Source of the DNA: Arachis hypogaea
Taxonomy: Eukaryota > Streptophyta > Magnoliopsida > Fabales > Fabaceae
Length of the DNA: 64,000 nt
Assembly: GCF_003086295.3 (NCBI RefSeq)
Contig: NC_092052.1
Location: forward strand, 23,969,427-24,033,426
Reading direction: 5' to 3'
The first letter of the stretch is position 1. Each line of letters starts with the position of its first letter. The position numbers and the translations under genes were made by a program. The notes under the pieces were generated by a model. That model was given only the letters and a program-made list of their open reading frames with translations. It was not told the origin of the DNA and did no database searches. Positions 33,716 through 44,551 of the stretch are shown here, in pieces.

Positions 33716-35124
33716 TGATAAACCACTATTTTATGGTTTATCTTGTACTCAATTGAGTGGATTTTATCAACTCTTTACCCACTTATTCATACTATTTGCA
33801 TGGTTTTACATTTGCCTTCCTAATTATGTGCTTTGATTGAAAACATGCTTCTTTGGTCTTAAGTTCCCTATGTTTAATCCTCTCTTATTACCATTAGATG
33901 CCTTGATATGTGTGTTAAGTGATTTCAGAGATTACAGGGCAGGAATGGCTCAGAGGATGGAAAGGAAGCATGCAAAAGTGGAAGGAATACAAGAAGTTAG
34001 AGAAATTGCTAAGCTGTCCAGCCTGACCTCTTCGCACTCAAACGGCTATAACTTTAGCTACAGAGGTCCAAACGACGCGGTTCTAGTTGCGTTGGAAAGC
34101 TAACGTCCGGGGCTTCGCTTTGATATATAATATGCTATAGTTGCTTTGACGCTAGGTGATGCGACCGCGTGCTCCATGCAGACGCGTTGCAGTGACGAAA
34201 AACCAGCGTGATAGATTTCTTCTCCGGCGATTTCTGGGCTGTTTCTGACCCAGTTCTCGGTCCAGAAAACACAGATTAGAAGCTATAAAGTAGGGAAATA
34301 CATCCATTCATGAAAAAGGCTTTCACATTCACAATTTTAGGAGTAGATGTAGTTTTTAGAGAGAGATGTTCTCTCCTCTCTCTTAGGATTAGGATTTAGG
34401 ACTTCTCTTAGTTTTAGGAGTGACTCTCAATCCCAGGTTCAATGTTCTTTTATTTCTTTTCTCAATTTTGTTTATGACTCTCTATGTTTAGATTGATTTT
34501 CTATTTAATATATTTTGAGGTATTTCAGACTTATGATTGCTTTCTTTTATTTATATAAATAATTTGGATTTTTCCCTTTTGGCTTTGGTTGAGTCATTGG
34601 TAACTCTTGAGTTATCAAACTCATTGTTGATTGAAAATTGGAATTCTTCAAGAATTACTTCGAGATCCAATAACTCTAATTTTTCCCAAGGAAAGACTGG
34701 GACTTGAGGATTCGAATTAATTCGTCCACTTAACTTACCTTCATAGTTAGAGGTTAACAAAGTGGGAGAAAAATCCATTCTCATCACAATTGATAAGGAT
34801 AACCAGGATAGGACTTCCAGTTCTTATACCTTGCCAAGAGTTTATTTTACAGTTATTATTATTTTATTTTACTTGTCATTCAACATACTTTTTACCTTGA
34901 TCCAAAATCCCAATTTACAACTCATAACCAATAATAAGAACACCTCCCTGCAATTCCTTGAGAAGACAACCCGAGGTTTGAATACTTCGGTTATCAATTT
35001 ATTTAGGGGTTTGTTACTTGTGACAACCACGTTTGTATGAAAGGACTTTTGAAGGTTTAGAAACTATACTTGCAACGAGGATTTGTCCGCAAATTTCTAG
35101 ACCACGCAAAAGTTCCTCTCATCA
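33716..35124 (+). repeat. 3' LTR of the rearranged element
   Basis: 1409 bp, TGATAAACC...CTCATCA, followed by TTCAT. TATA box CTATAAA near 34283. Confidence 0.88.
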
Positions 35125-35129
35125 TTCAT

Positions 35130-35691
35130 CCTACACACCTTATAAAAATTTTTGTCCTCGAAAATTGTTATAATAAAATAAGTTCAAACTCAAATCAAAG
35201 AAAATAGAATCTATGAAGAGAAGTATAGGCATTGTTAAGGATGAATATTCGAAAAGATTCAAGTAAACAATTAGATTCACAAGCAAGAAAAGGGACACAA
35301 GAACTATAAGGTATGGTTGGAAAACATTCAAAACAAAGAATTCTGTTGAGCATTAGCACGAATAAGATTACACGTCGAAACAAAGCTAACTTCATAACCT
35401 TTAATGCTCCCAAATCCTGTGAGTCGGATTACCTATTACTTCTATTTCGTCTATGATAACCCGTTAGTATTCTCATGTACATAAATCATTAGTATTAAGT
35501 TGTCCAGACCTAATACCATGAGGTATGCAATGGTAGACAAGCAGTTTTAATCATCAGATAGTCATTTGTAGAAAGCTCTAATTCTTGTTATCTGGACAAG
35601 ACCTACAACATGACAGACACTCAGAGTATGCAATGAAGCATAGTCAGTCCATTCCCAAGGCTCTACAGGAAAGACTGCTCTGATACCATAA
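35130..35691 (-). mobile_element. Internal region of TRIM-like element (minus strand)
   Basis: About 560 bp between the two small LTRs (25508-25686 and 35692-35870). On the minus strand it begins with a PBS and has a single 72-codon ORF (35413-35195) of no recognisable family. No gag or pol. Without the nested insertion the whole element would be about 0.92 kb, within the range of TRIM elements. Confidence 0.65.
35677..35688 (-). promoter_or_regulatory. Primer-binding site, initiator tRNA-Met type
   Basis: The complement reads TGGTATCAGAGC, the standard plant retrotransposon PBS, three bases after the minus-strand LTR end (TTA spacer). It fixes the orientation of the small element. Confidence 0.85.
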
Positions 35692-35870
35692 TGTAACACC
35701 CTCACTATCAGAATGTCACGCTTCCGGCTGCGCCACTCTGATAGCAAGAAGTATTGCGACGACTTCATATACTTAATAATAAAATAGTTTATGAAAATAA
35801 AATCTTTAATGAATAAATAAATTTAAAGTAACTCATAATAAGATTTTTTTTTAATTTTCTGGGTCTTACA
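35692..35870 (-). repeat. 5' LTR of small LTR (TRIM-like) element
   Basis: 179 bp; on the minus strand TGTAAGACCC...GGTGTTACA. Followed by CAGAA (35871-35875), the second copy of the target duplication at 25503-25507. Confidence 0.8.
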
Positions 35871-35875
35871 CAGAA

Positions 35876-36135
35876 GCTCACACAGGAGCTTCACCAACAA
35901 GCTCAACAGTCTGAAGAGAGATACAACGAGCTTCTTGCACGTGTGGGAGAAACCGTTGCCATCAGCTCAAAGCTAACGGAGAAGCTGGAGCGGCTAGAGT
36001 GCTAGCGAGACCAGATAGCGTTGTACAATGAATAGATGCGCGCTGGAGGCAGCGGTGCTACTGGTGTGGCATCGACATCAGCACCTAATCCGCCGTCTCA
36101 GTCGGGGGAAGACGACGATTACCGAGATCTGTAGA
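35876..36135 (+). pseudogene. CACTA (En/Spm) transposase fragment, C-terminal piece
   Basis: Continues 25507 after removal of the nested insertions. The reading ELHQQAQQSEERYNELLARV is the coiled-coil C-terminus of plant Ptta/En/Spm proteins. It ends with an acidic tail (SGEDDDYRDL) and TAG 36133-36135. TAG near 36002 and other changes break it. Confidence 0.7.
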
Positions 36136-36480
36136 GTTTAGGAATTTAATTTATTTTATGTCTATTTCATTGTACTTTAATTTTTTGACTTTTTATTATC
36201 TTCATACCCTTGATATTTAATAAAATTATTAGTTGATTTCTGGTATTTAAAATTTGTGTACTAAAATTTTTTTTAAAAATTTTAATTTGACGACTAATTG
36301 TGTACTAATTGTGTAAAAAAAATTACATACCGTTGGACAAAATAATCTGCTGGTAAATATTTTTCGACATCGTTTATACCGTCAAATTCATTCTAACAGT
36401 AAACTAATTATCAATAAATTTATTTGATAGATCTATCGATAAATCTGACAATACTCAACACCTCTTTTATAGTATAAAGA
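36136..36480 (+). other. CACTA 3' region, possible subterminal repeats
   Basis: No gene. Phrases around 36345-36460 (CTGGTAAAT, ACCGTCAAATTCATT, CGATAAATCTGAC) look like decayed CACTA subterminal repeats. No CACTA terminus was found. Confidence 0.35.
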
Positions 36481-36894
36481 TATTTTGAATCGCTAGATAA
36501 TTCAATCAAATATTTTAAATCAAATATGTTAAACCATTTAACAACTCGCAATGCTATTTTTATGTGAAATTATCATTGTAGGAGGAGACATCATCCTATA
36601 TATCCTCAATAACATGCAATGGTGGAAAAAGAGTTAGCTGATATGTTATGTTATGTAATGTGACTAACTCATACCACTCAGGCCCCTTTGACAACATTTC
36701 CTTTATAGGAACATCATGCAATTCTGTTTATCTATTTGTCAAGAAAGACGGTGTAAGTGAGAAAGTGAGAGAGACTTTTTGTTCTAGTATAAAGTAGTAC
36801 CAAGTAAACATCTTTAAATAAAAACATAAAAATACTACAAGATATAAATTTGTTGGGAAAAAAAAGATCAAACTAGTTTGTATTAAACAAAAGG

Positions 36895-37444
36895 GTAAAG
36901 TATTAAATTAGTTCTCTAAGTTTGGGTGTAATTCTGTGTTAGTCCTTAAGATCTAAAGTGTCTTATTTAAATTCAAAAAAGTTTCATTTAACTTTAATGT
37001 AGTTTCACTGTGAGGTTAAAGTTAAATAATTAATGGAATGTCTTATATAACAGCAGTACAAGAATAAGGTTGATAATCTGGAGAACAAATACAAGTTTCA
37101 AAGACATAAAATCAACTGTAGATGCATCAATACAATTTATTTATCATTTTTCTTACAATTTAAATAAAATATTTTATATAGAACTAAGGAGAATGATAAA
37201 TAAATGTATTGATGCATCCACGGTTAATTTTGTGCCTCTGAAACTTGTACTTTTTTTTCAGATTATCGACCTTATTTTTGTACTGCTGTTATGTAGAATA
37301 TTCCGTTAATAATTTAACTTTGACCTCATGGTGGAATTACACTAAAATTAAATGAAATTTTTTTGGATTTAAATAGGACACTTTAAATCTTAAGGACCAA
37401 AACAAAATTACACACAAACATAAGAGACCAATTTAATACTTTAC
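36895..37444. mobile_element. Foldback MITE (550 bp)
   Basis: Near-complete hairpin: GTAAAGTATTAAATTAG at the left matches the complement of the right end (ATTTAATACTTTAC). Homology between the arms continues inward to a centre near 37170. No coding capacity. A clear target duplication was not found. The 410 bases before it hold nothing recognisable. Confidence 0.75.
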
Positions 37445-37663
37445 ATAAACAGAATTCGTTAAAATTTCTATCTATTCAAAATTTAGAGATAGGAAAATTA
37501 AAGAAACATTTACCTGTTACATGATTTAAGTTACACACAGGCCACTCGTTCATTAATGTATAGTAATAGTAATATATTCATACTCTATATCTCAATATGC
37601 TGATTCAATATTATCCATGTATTATGTCGATATACTACATGGATGGATGGAACATAATTGTTA

Positions 37664-37968
37664 GAGAAAAGGATAAATAGGTCCATGACCTTTTGCTTCG
37701 CGGACATTTTTGTCCCTGACCATTGAAAAATACTTTTAAGTCCTTGACCTTCACAAAACTTGGACAGATCAGTCCCTGACGGATGCATTTGGACAGATCA
37801 GTCCCTGACGGATGCATTTGGACAGATCAGTCCCTAACGGAGGCATTTGAACGGAGGGACTGATCCGTCCAAGTTTTGTGAAGGTCAGGGACTTAAAAGT
37901 ATTTTTCAATGGTTAGGAACGAAAATTTCCGCGGAACAAAAGGTCAGAGACCTATTTATCCTTTTCTC
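37664..37968. mobile_element. Foldback MITE with 9-bp target duplication
   Basis: 305-bp element with terminal inverted repeats GAGAAAAGGATAAATAGGTC. It is flanked by perfect 9-bp duplications TAATTGTTA (37655-37663 and 37969-37977), which is the Mutator signature. One arm carries a 29-bp unit (GGACAGATCAGTCCCTGACGG core) three times at about 37759-37845; the other arm has it once. Confidence 0.85.
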
Positions 37969-37977
37969 TAATTGTTA

Positions 37978-38380
37978 TTATTAAGTTGACGCAAAGGTAG
38001 AAGAAAACAAGTGAAGAGGTAAGTGAATATGGAACATGTATGTAGAAGATGACAAGTCACAATTCAATAATTTAGACAAATAAAATAGGAGGATAGAGCC
38101 ATGTTGTGTAGGTTAACTTTAGGGACAAAACAACATAATAACTTTAAAGATAAAGCACCAGTTTCAGGGCTGCTCATCAAGGAATGAATATTATTGCTAA
38201 AAGAAAAAGTAGAAAAACCGTGTCTTGAACTCTTTATTATGATATTGATTGTTTGCCGTTGGCATTGTAGCTCCTCATGTCAGAAATTAATTTATTAATG
38301 AATGGAAAAATGGTGATATGCAGTTTAATAGGTGCATAGCGTGTAATCTATATATGTGGATCTGTTACAGTCAGTAATTT
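37978..38380. other. Non-coding stretch
   Basis: AT-rich; no gene, repeat or structure recognised. Confidence 0.4.
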
Positions 38381-38382
38381 GA

Positions 38383-38660
38383 AAAATGCAGGTTACATTT
38401 TGGTTGAGACAGAAAAAAAAACAAAAGCTGCAACAATAAAACGCAGGTTGCGTTTGTCAGTATAGGACATCCAAATCTTGCAATCTGTTGCAGCTCCCTG
38501 CATGGAGACAGACACCTGCTGTGTGTTAACCGCTTGGAGCTCAACAAACAGCGGACAGATATTAATCGCAGGATGCGATTGTCAAGGAGCTATGCTGCAT
38601 ATGTGACACGTTTTGAAGAAGGATGTTGAGCGTGCATTTATAATGAAAAACGCAGGAGGG
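38383..38660. repeat. Left cluster of AACGCAG palindromes
   Basis: Copies of an 18-bp palindrome: AAATGCAGGTTACATTT (about 38384), AAACGCAGGTTGCGTTT (38439-38455), AATCGCAGGATGCGATT (38564-38580) and a half site near 38647. The same motif clusters at 42741-43043 on the other side of the MULE genes. Confidence 0.6.
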
Positions 38661-38985
38661 GAAACAACAAAGAGGGGGCAAAAATAGGGTGAGGGTGGGT
38701 TCCATTGTGCGGGACATTGCATTGCAGGAGGGAAGGGTGGTGCGCTGAGAAGTTGGAGAAAGTGGGAGCCAAAAGAAGAGTAGAAGATTTAAGGTTTAAG
38801 ATAAATGGTTTACGATTTTACATTACTTGAAAAATATATTATGAGTATTTGGATCATTCTCAATAGGTAAGTTTTTTTTTATTTTGTGATAAATAAATAT
38901 ATTTATTTTTATTTTATTTATTTTTATTTGAACAGTTTTATTGTTATTTTTATTATTATTGGTATTATTATTACTGTTAGTTGCA

Positions 38986-38986
38986 A

Positions 38987-39042
<56 letters not shown>

Positions 39043-39060
39043 GTAGTAGTAGTAATAACC

Positions 39061-39141
<81 letters not shown>

Positions 39142-39146
39142 ACCGT

Positions 39147-39192
<46 letters not shown>

Positions 39193-39202
39193 GCCGCAGT
39201 AC

Positions 39203-39256
<54 letters not shown>
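38986..39256. repeat. Compound trinucleotide microsatellite
   Basis: (ATT)n, then (AGT)n, (ATT)n, (AGT)n, (ATC)n and (ATT)n over 270 bp. Phase and motif change at AACCGTATTATT and AGCCGCAG. Long ORFs here are artefacts of the repeat. Confidence 0.95.
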
Positions 39257-39301
39257 GTTAGTTGTTGTTAATTTCAATAAATATTATCTTTCTTTTTGCA
39301 G

Positions 39302-40330
39302 GTGATCAGAAATTTGTTGCCTAGAAAATTTGACCCGTCGGATACCTTTAATGAGAGAGCTGATGCGGCACTAGTATTAACTGAGTTTCAACACGTTTCG
39401 CGAATAGGCGAAATGAGAGGTCATTTTGCACTATTAAGTGTCTTGGTGGAACGATGGAGGCCAGAAACCCACACGTTCCACCTTCCAGTGGGCGAGGTGA
39501 CGATGACGCTGGAAGACGTGATACATAGACTTGGCCTCCAGGTTAACGAAGAATCCATCACGGGTAGATCGGATAGCAGTTACCAGTTTTTGGTGGATAA
39601 CTACATCACTTGTTTTGGTCGGCAGCCAGATCCGAACGATCACATGTTGGGCAAGATAAATCTTGCATGGGTTCAGCGGTGCAGAGACACTAAACCGTGT
39701 GACACACAGGAGTCTATTGAGTGGTACGTTAGGGTTCACATTTTCTGCGTGCTTGGTACAATGGTGTTTCCAGATAAGTCTATCACGTCTTTGAAGTCGA
39801 AGTTTTTGCCTCTACTTCAAGATTTTCATCGGATTTCAGAATACAGTTGGGGGGCAGCTAGTCTGGCACATCTATACAGATCGTTGTGTCGTGCATCACG
39901 GTATAACTGTAAAGAAATGGATAAGCCACTCATTTTGTTTTTTGTTTGGACGTAGGAGTGTATGCCGTTCATGGCCCCTATACCGCGCAGATGGTCAGTT
40001 CAAGCAGCGGAGCCCTACATACCATAGTAGGTAATTCTAGCAGATGGTCAGTTCAGTCCGTTGGGTGGGCTTGATTCGATCAACTTCTCTCGACTCATGA
40101 GAGAGACATCTCATCTATTTCCAGCGCCAGAGCAGCAAGGGCCTACTGGTAGTGAGCCGTCTGTTGGTCATTGTTCCACATCAGGTCATGCCACTCCGAC
40201 ATGGATCTATTGTCGGGTCATGTAGATCCTCCTCATCCTTTCGTACCGCCGCGCACCGAGTTGTTTGACTTGAATGAATACCCGCAGCCGAAAGATGGAT
40301 TTTTGGGACATGACCTCCAGCACGAGTCTC
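39302..40330 (+). pseudogene. Plant mobile domain (PMD) gene of a MULE
   Basis: Bases 39302-39955 encode 218 residues with the PMD signature VERWRPETHTFHLPVGEVTMTLEDV (shortened here to VERWRPETHTFHLPVGE at about residues 50-66) and WGAASLAHLYRSLCRA near 185. This domain is shared by MAIN/MAIL1-type and 'phosphatase 7 long form' proteins. It is carried by many Mutator-like elements. A TAG at 39953 follows; degraded C-terminal sequence continues to about 40330 (PHPFVPPRTELFDLNEY). The coding part begins right after a splice-like TTTTTGCAG (39301). A matching GTAAGT lies at 38867, which would place the microsatellite in an intron. It faces the transposase gene and meets it tail to tail. Confidence 0.7.
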
Positions 40331-42613
40331 ATTTTGGGACATGGCCACAATTGCAGTATCGTTGCACGAGGTTAACAGTGTAAATAGAACCATCTTGCAT
40401 TCCGCGAACCTCAAACATCTCGTTGCGCCTGTCGAACCGATTGACCACAATGCTTCCTGCACGTCGAAAACTTTCTTCTACTCTTTTGGTGGCAAATTCT
40501 GAATAAGTGAATCCATTGTAGACACGCTCATGAGCCTCGGCGCTCTTCCGAGTGAATAATTCGTTTAGCCGATAGAAAGTAGACCTAACAATGGCAGTCA
40601 TAGAAAGGTTGCGTGCACCCTTCAAGACAGAATTTATGCGTTCGACCAAGTTTGTCGTCATATGTCTCCAACGATGACCCCCGTCGAATGCCAACACCGA
40701 TCTCATCACACCATTGCGTGTATGCCTCACCCTGCTCTTGAAGCCTTTGGTAGTTTTTGTTGTACTCTTGTTCCGTCCTAGAATATCCTGTTAGACAAAC
40801 CATTTAATCATAAGCAAATGCCACAAATCTACTGTGAATAGAACCATATCAGCGAAATCAAATACCTGTGTTAACCACAAGTTTATGCAAATACGGAGCC
40901 TTAAACCTCCTTAAGAAGTTGGACCCGATGTGCCTGATGCAGAACATGTGCCACGCTCTTGGTGGGGACCATGCACCGTTACTGCGAGTTATTGCTGCGT
41001 CGATGGAGTTATGGCGATCAGAAATAATGCTGACGCCATCGATGGTAACATTATATCTCCGCAAGTTGGTTAGGAAAAACTCCCACGCGTCTGCCGTCTC
41101 ACCCTCGACTATTGCAAATGCAATAGGCACAATGTTTTGGTTCCCATCTTGTACAACGGCAACCAGAAGTGCACCTTTATATTTTCCATACAGGTGTGTG
41201 CCATCAACCTGCACCAGTGGCTTACAATGTCGGAATGCTACTATACATGGATAGAAGCTCCAAAAAACACGATGCAGAACTCTTACACCTTGAACCTCCT
41301 CACTCTCATGGTAAACGGGCAGCATCTATATTTAAACACGAGACCTTGGCATCTTTGCAGTCATTGCTTTCAACCATACCGGCAGAGTCTGGTAAGAAAC
41401 TTTCCAATCACCAAAAATTTTTGCGACAGATTTCTGCTTTGCCAACCAAGCCTTGCGGTAACTAACAGTGTAGTTGAACCTGGATTGAACTTCTGTAATA
41501 ATAGACTTCACCTTTATCGACGAGTCTGCTTCGACCAACAACCTAATGGCATCTATGCAATTGTGTCTGAGTCCAACTTGGCATGATCTTGTGAGATCGT
41601 GCCCATGGTGCACGTGTGTTTTCCATTGTATCTCCTGATCTCCCAACAAGCTTTCTTTCGAATCAAGCTAGCTCGGATAATCCAGTCGCACCCGGCACCA
41701 TAACCCTTGCATTTCGCATAGAATGTCTGGGGCTCAGACTCATACATAGTGTAATCAACTCCTCTAGAGATAGTGTAGCTTTTGATTGCAGATATCACCG
41801 ACTCTCTAGAGCCAAATTCTATTCCGACACTAAACTCACTATCTTCCGCCGCAACGTTGCCTTCACCTACGACATGCGCACCACCATCAGTCAGACAAGG
41901 CAAATAAAATGCACACTAGTGGTAACTTGAATTAATAATCATAACATACCCATATTCGCATACTCAGAAAATTCCGGGGCATGCATGGCTTCGAGATCCA
42001 GAGTCCGCATAAAAGATGGAACACCAAAGGGGTGCCGGCTTACAATCGAGTCCGCTTCATTCTGCACTGCCGGATTGCCTGCCAAGTCTCTGTCATCGTT
42101 TTCGTCATCGACTTCATAGTTGGCTTCGAATTCCTCTTCACTATCGTTGTTATCTTCTTTCCATTCTAGGTCCCTGCACTCATCAATATTGACCTCCTCG
42201 CCGACCGCATCCAGGCTCGAATGCTGTTCGAACTCAAAGTACGACTCTATCATCGGCACGTGAAATCGAGTTTGTTGATAAATACAGAACATCTGCTGCA
42301 TACTGGCGTCGTCCGTGATGGGCATTATTTGAAACTGTATCAGCCCACTAAATACTTGTACAATATTCCTGTATAAAATGTTGCTCACCCTTTTCGAAAT
42401 GTGATTTCGTATGTTATCACAAAGACCATTTTGCAACTCCACAAAATTCATGGTGCACGGAATAGCAAATGACAATGGACATTCACAAACAAAAGTTACT
42501 CCTTCGTGAGTGTTTGGTATAATATCACCGTTATAATACACTCGCAAATTTGCAATACCTTCCATAAGTTCAACCCCACCTAACTCGATTTTTTTTGCGC
42601 AAATAACTGCCAA
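40329..42613 (-). pseudogene. MuDR-type transposase, broken
   Basis: Read on the minus strand, 42613 to 40329. The N-terminal region (42613-41939, acidic stretch near 42100) is followed by the MuDR DNA-binding domain with SREEV-like FGSRESVISAIKSYT and CDWIIRASLI (about 41860-41650). The MULE transposase core has catalytic VDGTHLYGKYKG and IISDRH (41215-41020). An intron of about 80 bp at 40865-40786 (GTATTTG...AACAG) joins the core to SRTEQEYNKNY. Frameshifts occur near 41640, 41330 and 40700. The C-terminus breaks off after RYCNCGH, inside the SWIM zinc finger, at the junction with PMD sequence. The protein would have excised and moved the element. Confidence 0.85.
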
Positions 42614-42740
42614 AAAAATTCAAAACTGTTACATATATGCAAGAAAGAAGAATAGGAGGAGTAGAAGTGGAATGAAGCACTTTGAATGAATCCTGCTTCG
42701 TATTTATAGGCTGGATTCTTGCTTAAAATATTTTTTTAAC

Positions 42741-43043
42741 AAACGCAGCCTGCGTTTTAGACTTTCCGAAAAAATGTCTGACGCACAAAAAATGCAACCT
42801 GCATTTTATTTGTTAAAAAAAAGGCTGCCAAACTAATAAAAACGCAAGCTGCGTTTTATTATTTCAAAAAAAATAAAATAAAATAAAGCCCTCACTAAAC
42901 GCAGGTTGCGTTTGGGCTCAACCAAAATTAAAAAGAAAAAATTGAAAACATTCAAAACAATAAAACGCAGCCTGCGTTTATTTAAATTGCTGAATAAAAA
43001 AAAAAAGAAAAAAGAAACAAGAATAAAACGTAGCTTGTGTTTT
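42741..43043. repeat. Right cluster of AACGCAG palindromes (six copies)
   Basis: Palindromes of the form AAACGCAGCCTGCGTTT at 42741, 42791, 42841, 42897, 42962 and 43025, 50-65 bp apart, separated by A-rich spacers. Central bases vary, but variants stay palindromic in most copies (for example AATGCA...TGCATT). They lie just upstream of the transposase start. Confidence 0.75.
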
Positions 43044-43586
43044 TTTCTAATACCATACCAGTGAAATTTTTTTGCATCTCTCTATTTCATTGCATTACCC
43101 CAATATCTTTTTCATAACAGAAAAAATGAGCCTCCTCATATTCATGTGGTTAAGTAACTCCATTTTAAGATTTTCTTGTCTTTCCTTTTCCTTTTCAATC
43201 TAACTGATCATTATTTACGGATTATATTAGAAACAAATACGTGTGGACTTGGTCGTCCACTCACCACAATTGGTCATAATATATTCCACTAATTATCGTA
43301 TATATTTAGCATTTCATTAGCTAATAATTGAATATCCAGTATAATTAAGTAATGTTTTTATTTTTGCTAATCCTTATTTTTTAAATTTTAAAATTTAAAA
43401 TTAAAAATAATTAATTAATAATTTTATTTATGATTTTAGTTTTATTTTTTTATTCTATTATTCACATGGTTTATTATGCTTATTGTTTCTTTATACTTTT
43501 CTTTTATTTTAGGATAGACAGGCTCTAATTAATATACTTTTTGTTTGATATTAACTAGGATTTAACTAATAAAATTATAAAAACAT

Positions 43587-43589
<3 letters not shown>
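43044..43589. other. AT-rich non-coding stretch
   Basis: Nothing recognised. The outer end of the MULE is expected here, but no terminal inverted repeat could be assigned. Confidence 0.35.

Positions 43590-43634
<45 letters not shown>
43590..43634. repeat. (AT)n microsatellite
   Basis: About 22 AT units, followed by two close copies of AGCTGCCATCTGTG/AGCTGCAATCTGTG (43634-43665). Confidence 0.95.
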
Positions 43635-43635
<1 letters not shown>

Positions 43636-43665
43636 CTGCCATCTGTGATGGCTAGCTGCAATCTG

Positions 43666-44153
43666 TGGCTAACGTAACTATGGGAGTTTGACCTGTGATG
43701 ATACGACATGTGTTAGGTTGACTGGTGAGTTGGACTACATGACTCCAGGGTTGTAGAACAATAACTTTCTGAATGAGGACGGTAATTATAAATGTCAGGG
43801 GTTCGTGCTTAACTTTGCTATTTAGTTAAACTTGCACAAAATTAAAATAAAAGAAGGGATTTTTTAAATAAATAATTTAATTATTTTAATTACTATATTT
43901 TATTCTTTTTGAATACTAATTTAAATAGATTGGTTTCTAAGAAAATAATGTGCTGATTTTAAATGGGTAATTTTAAATTACATGATGCGCACAGTCGTCC
44001 ATTAATAAGTGAGTTAAAACCACCTATATCTCCCCTATTATTTTGAAACTGCCCATCTTCCCTATTATTTAAAACCGCTTATCTTCTCTATTATTTGAAA
44101 CATTTCATTTTTAAGAGTTTGGTCCAATTTAAATTATTAATATTTTTTTAGTA
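43666..44153. other. Non-coding stretch
   Basis: AT-rich; short repeats of a phrase like CTTCCCTATTATTT at about 44030-44100. No gene. Confidence 0.35.
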
Positions 44154-44520
44154 GGGTTAAGTACGATTTTGGTCTCTAAGGTATAGGATGAAAATTTTTT
44201 TAATCCCCAACTTTTTTAAAATATAAAATCGTCCCTAAGGTTTAACTTAATTTTAAAATCATCCTTTTTACCAAACTTTAATTTTTATTACTAAATTATC
44301 CGTATCTAAAAAAATTATAAAATGAAAAAAAAAAGAAAAAAACGGATGAAAAGGGAAAAGGGAAAGAGGAAGGGAATCATGTAGGGGGGGAGGGAAGAAG
44401 AAGGGGGAAGGAAAGGTGGGGAGAAAGGAAGCTTCATCATTCTGCTCATCCTTCTCTCGTCGGTCGTCGCTGCTCATCGCCGCTCATCACCATGCCTTGC
44501 CGCCGTCAAAGAGCTCGTGG

Positions 44521-44551
<31 letters not shown>

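Larger units (their letters stand above)
25687..35124. mobile_element. Rearranged non-autonomous gypsy element with inverted segment
   Basis: The element starts TGATAAACC and ends CTCATCA, flanked by perfect 5-bp duplications TTCAT (25682-25686 and 35125-35129). Order: plus LTR lacking its last 90 bp (25687-27008), complete LTR in reverse (27009-28420), reversed 3' UTR (28421-29829), plus-strand internal region (29830-33715), plus LTR (33716-35124). PBS and the 5' half of the ORF are missing. The reversed 2.8 kb corresponds to 32310-35124. Confidence 0.85.

Noticed and set aside
33837..34103. 88-codon ORF repeated in LTRs (also 28299-28033 and partly 25841-26074)
   Set aside because: It lies in LTR U3 and is open only because the copies are nearly identical; no start context or domain supports it.
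34551..34787. 78-codon antisense ORF in the LTR (also 26758-26522)
   Set aside because: LTR sequence read backwards; the copy at 27360-27600 is already disrupted.
38886..39305. 139-codon ORF of poly-Ile/Ser and its opposite-strand partners
   Set aside because: Pure translation of the trinucleotide microsatellite.
41137..41586. 149-codon plus-strand ORF opposite the MULE transposase
   Set aside because: Shadow of the transposase core; no family resemblance.
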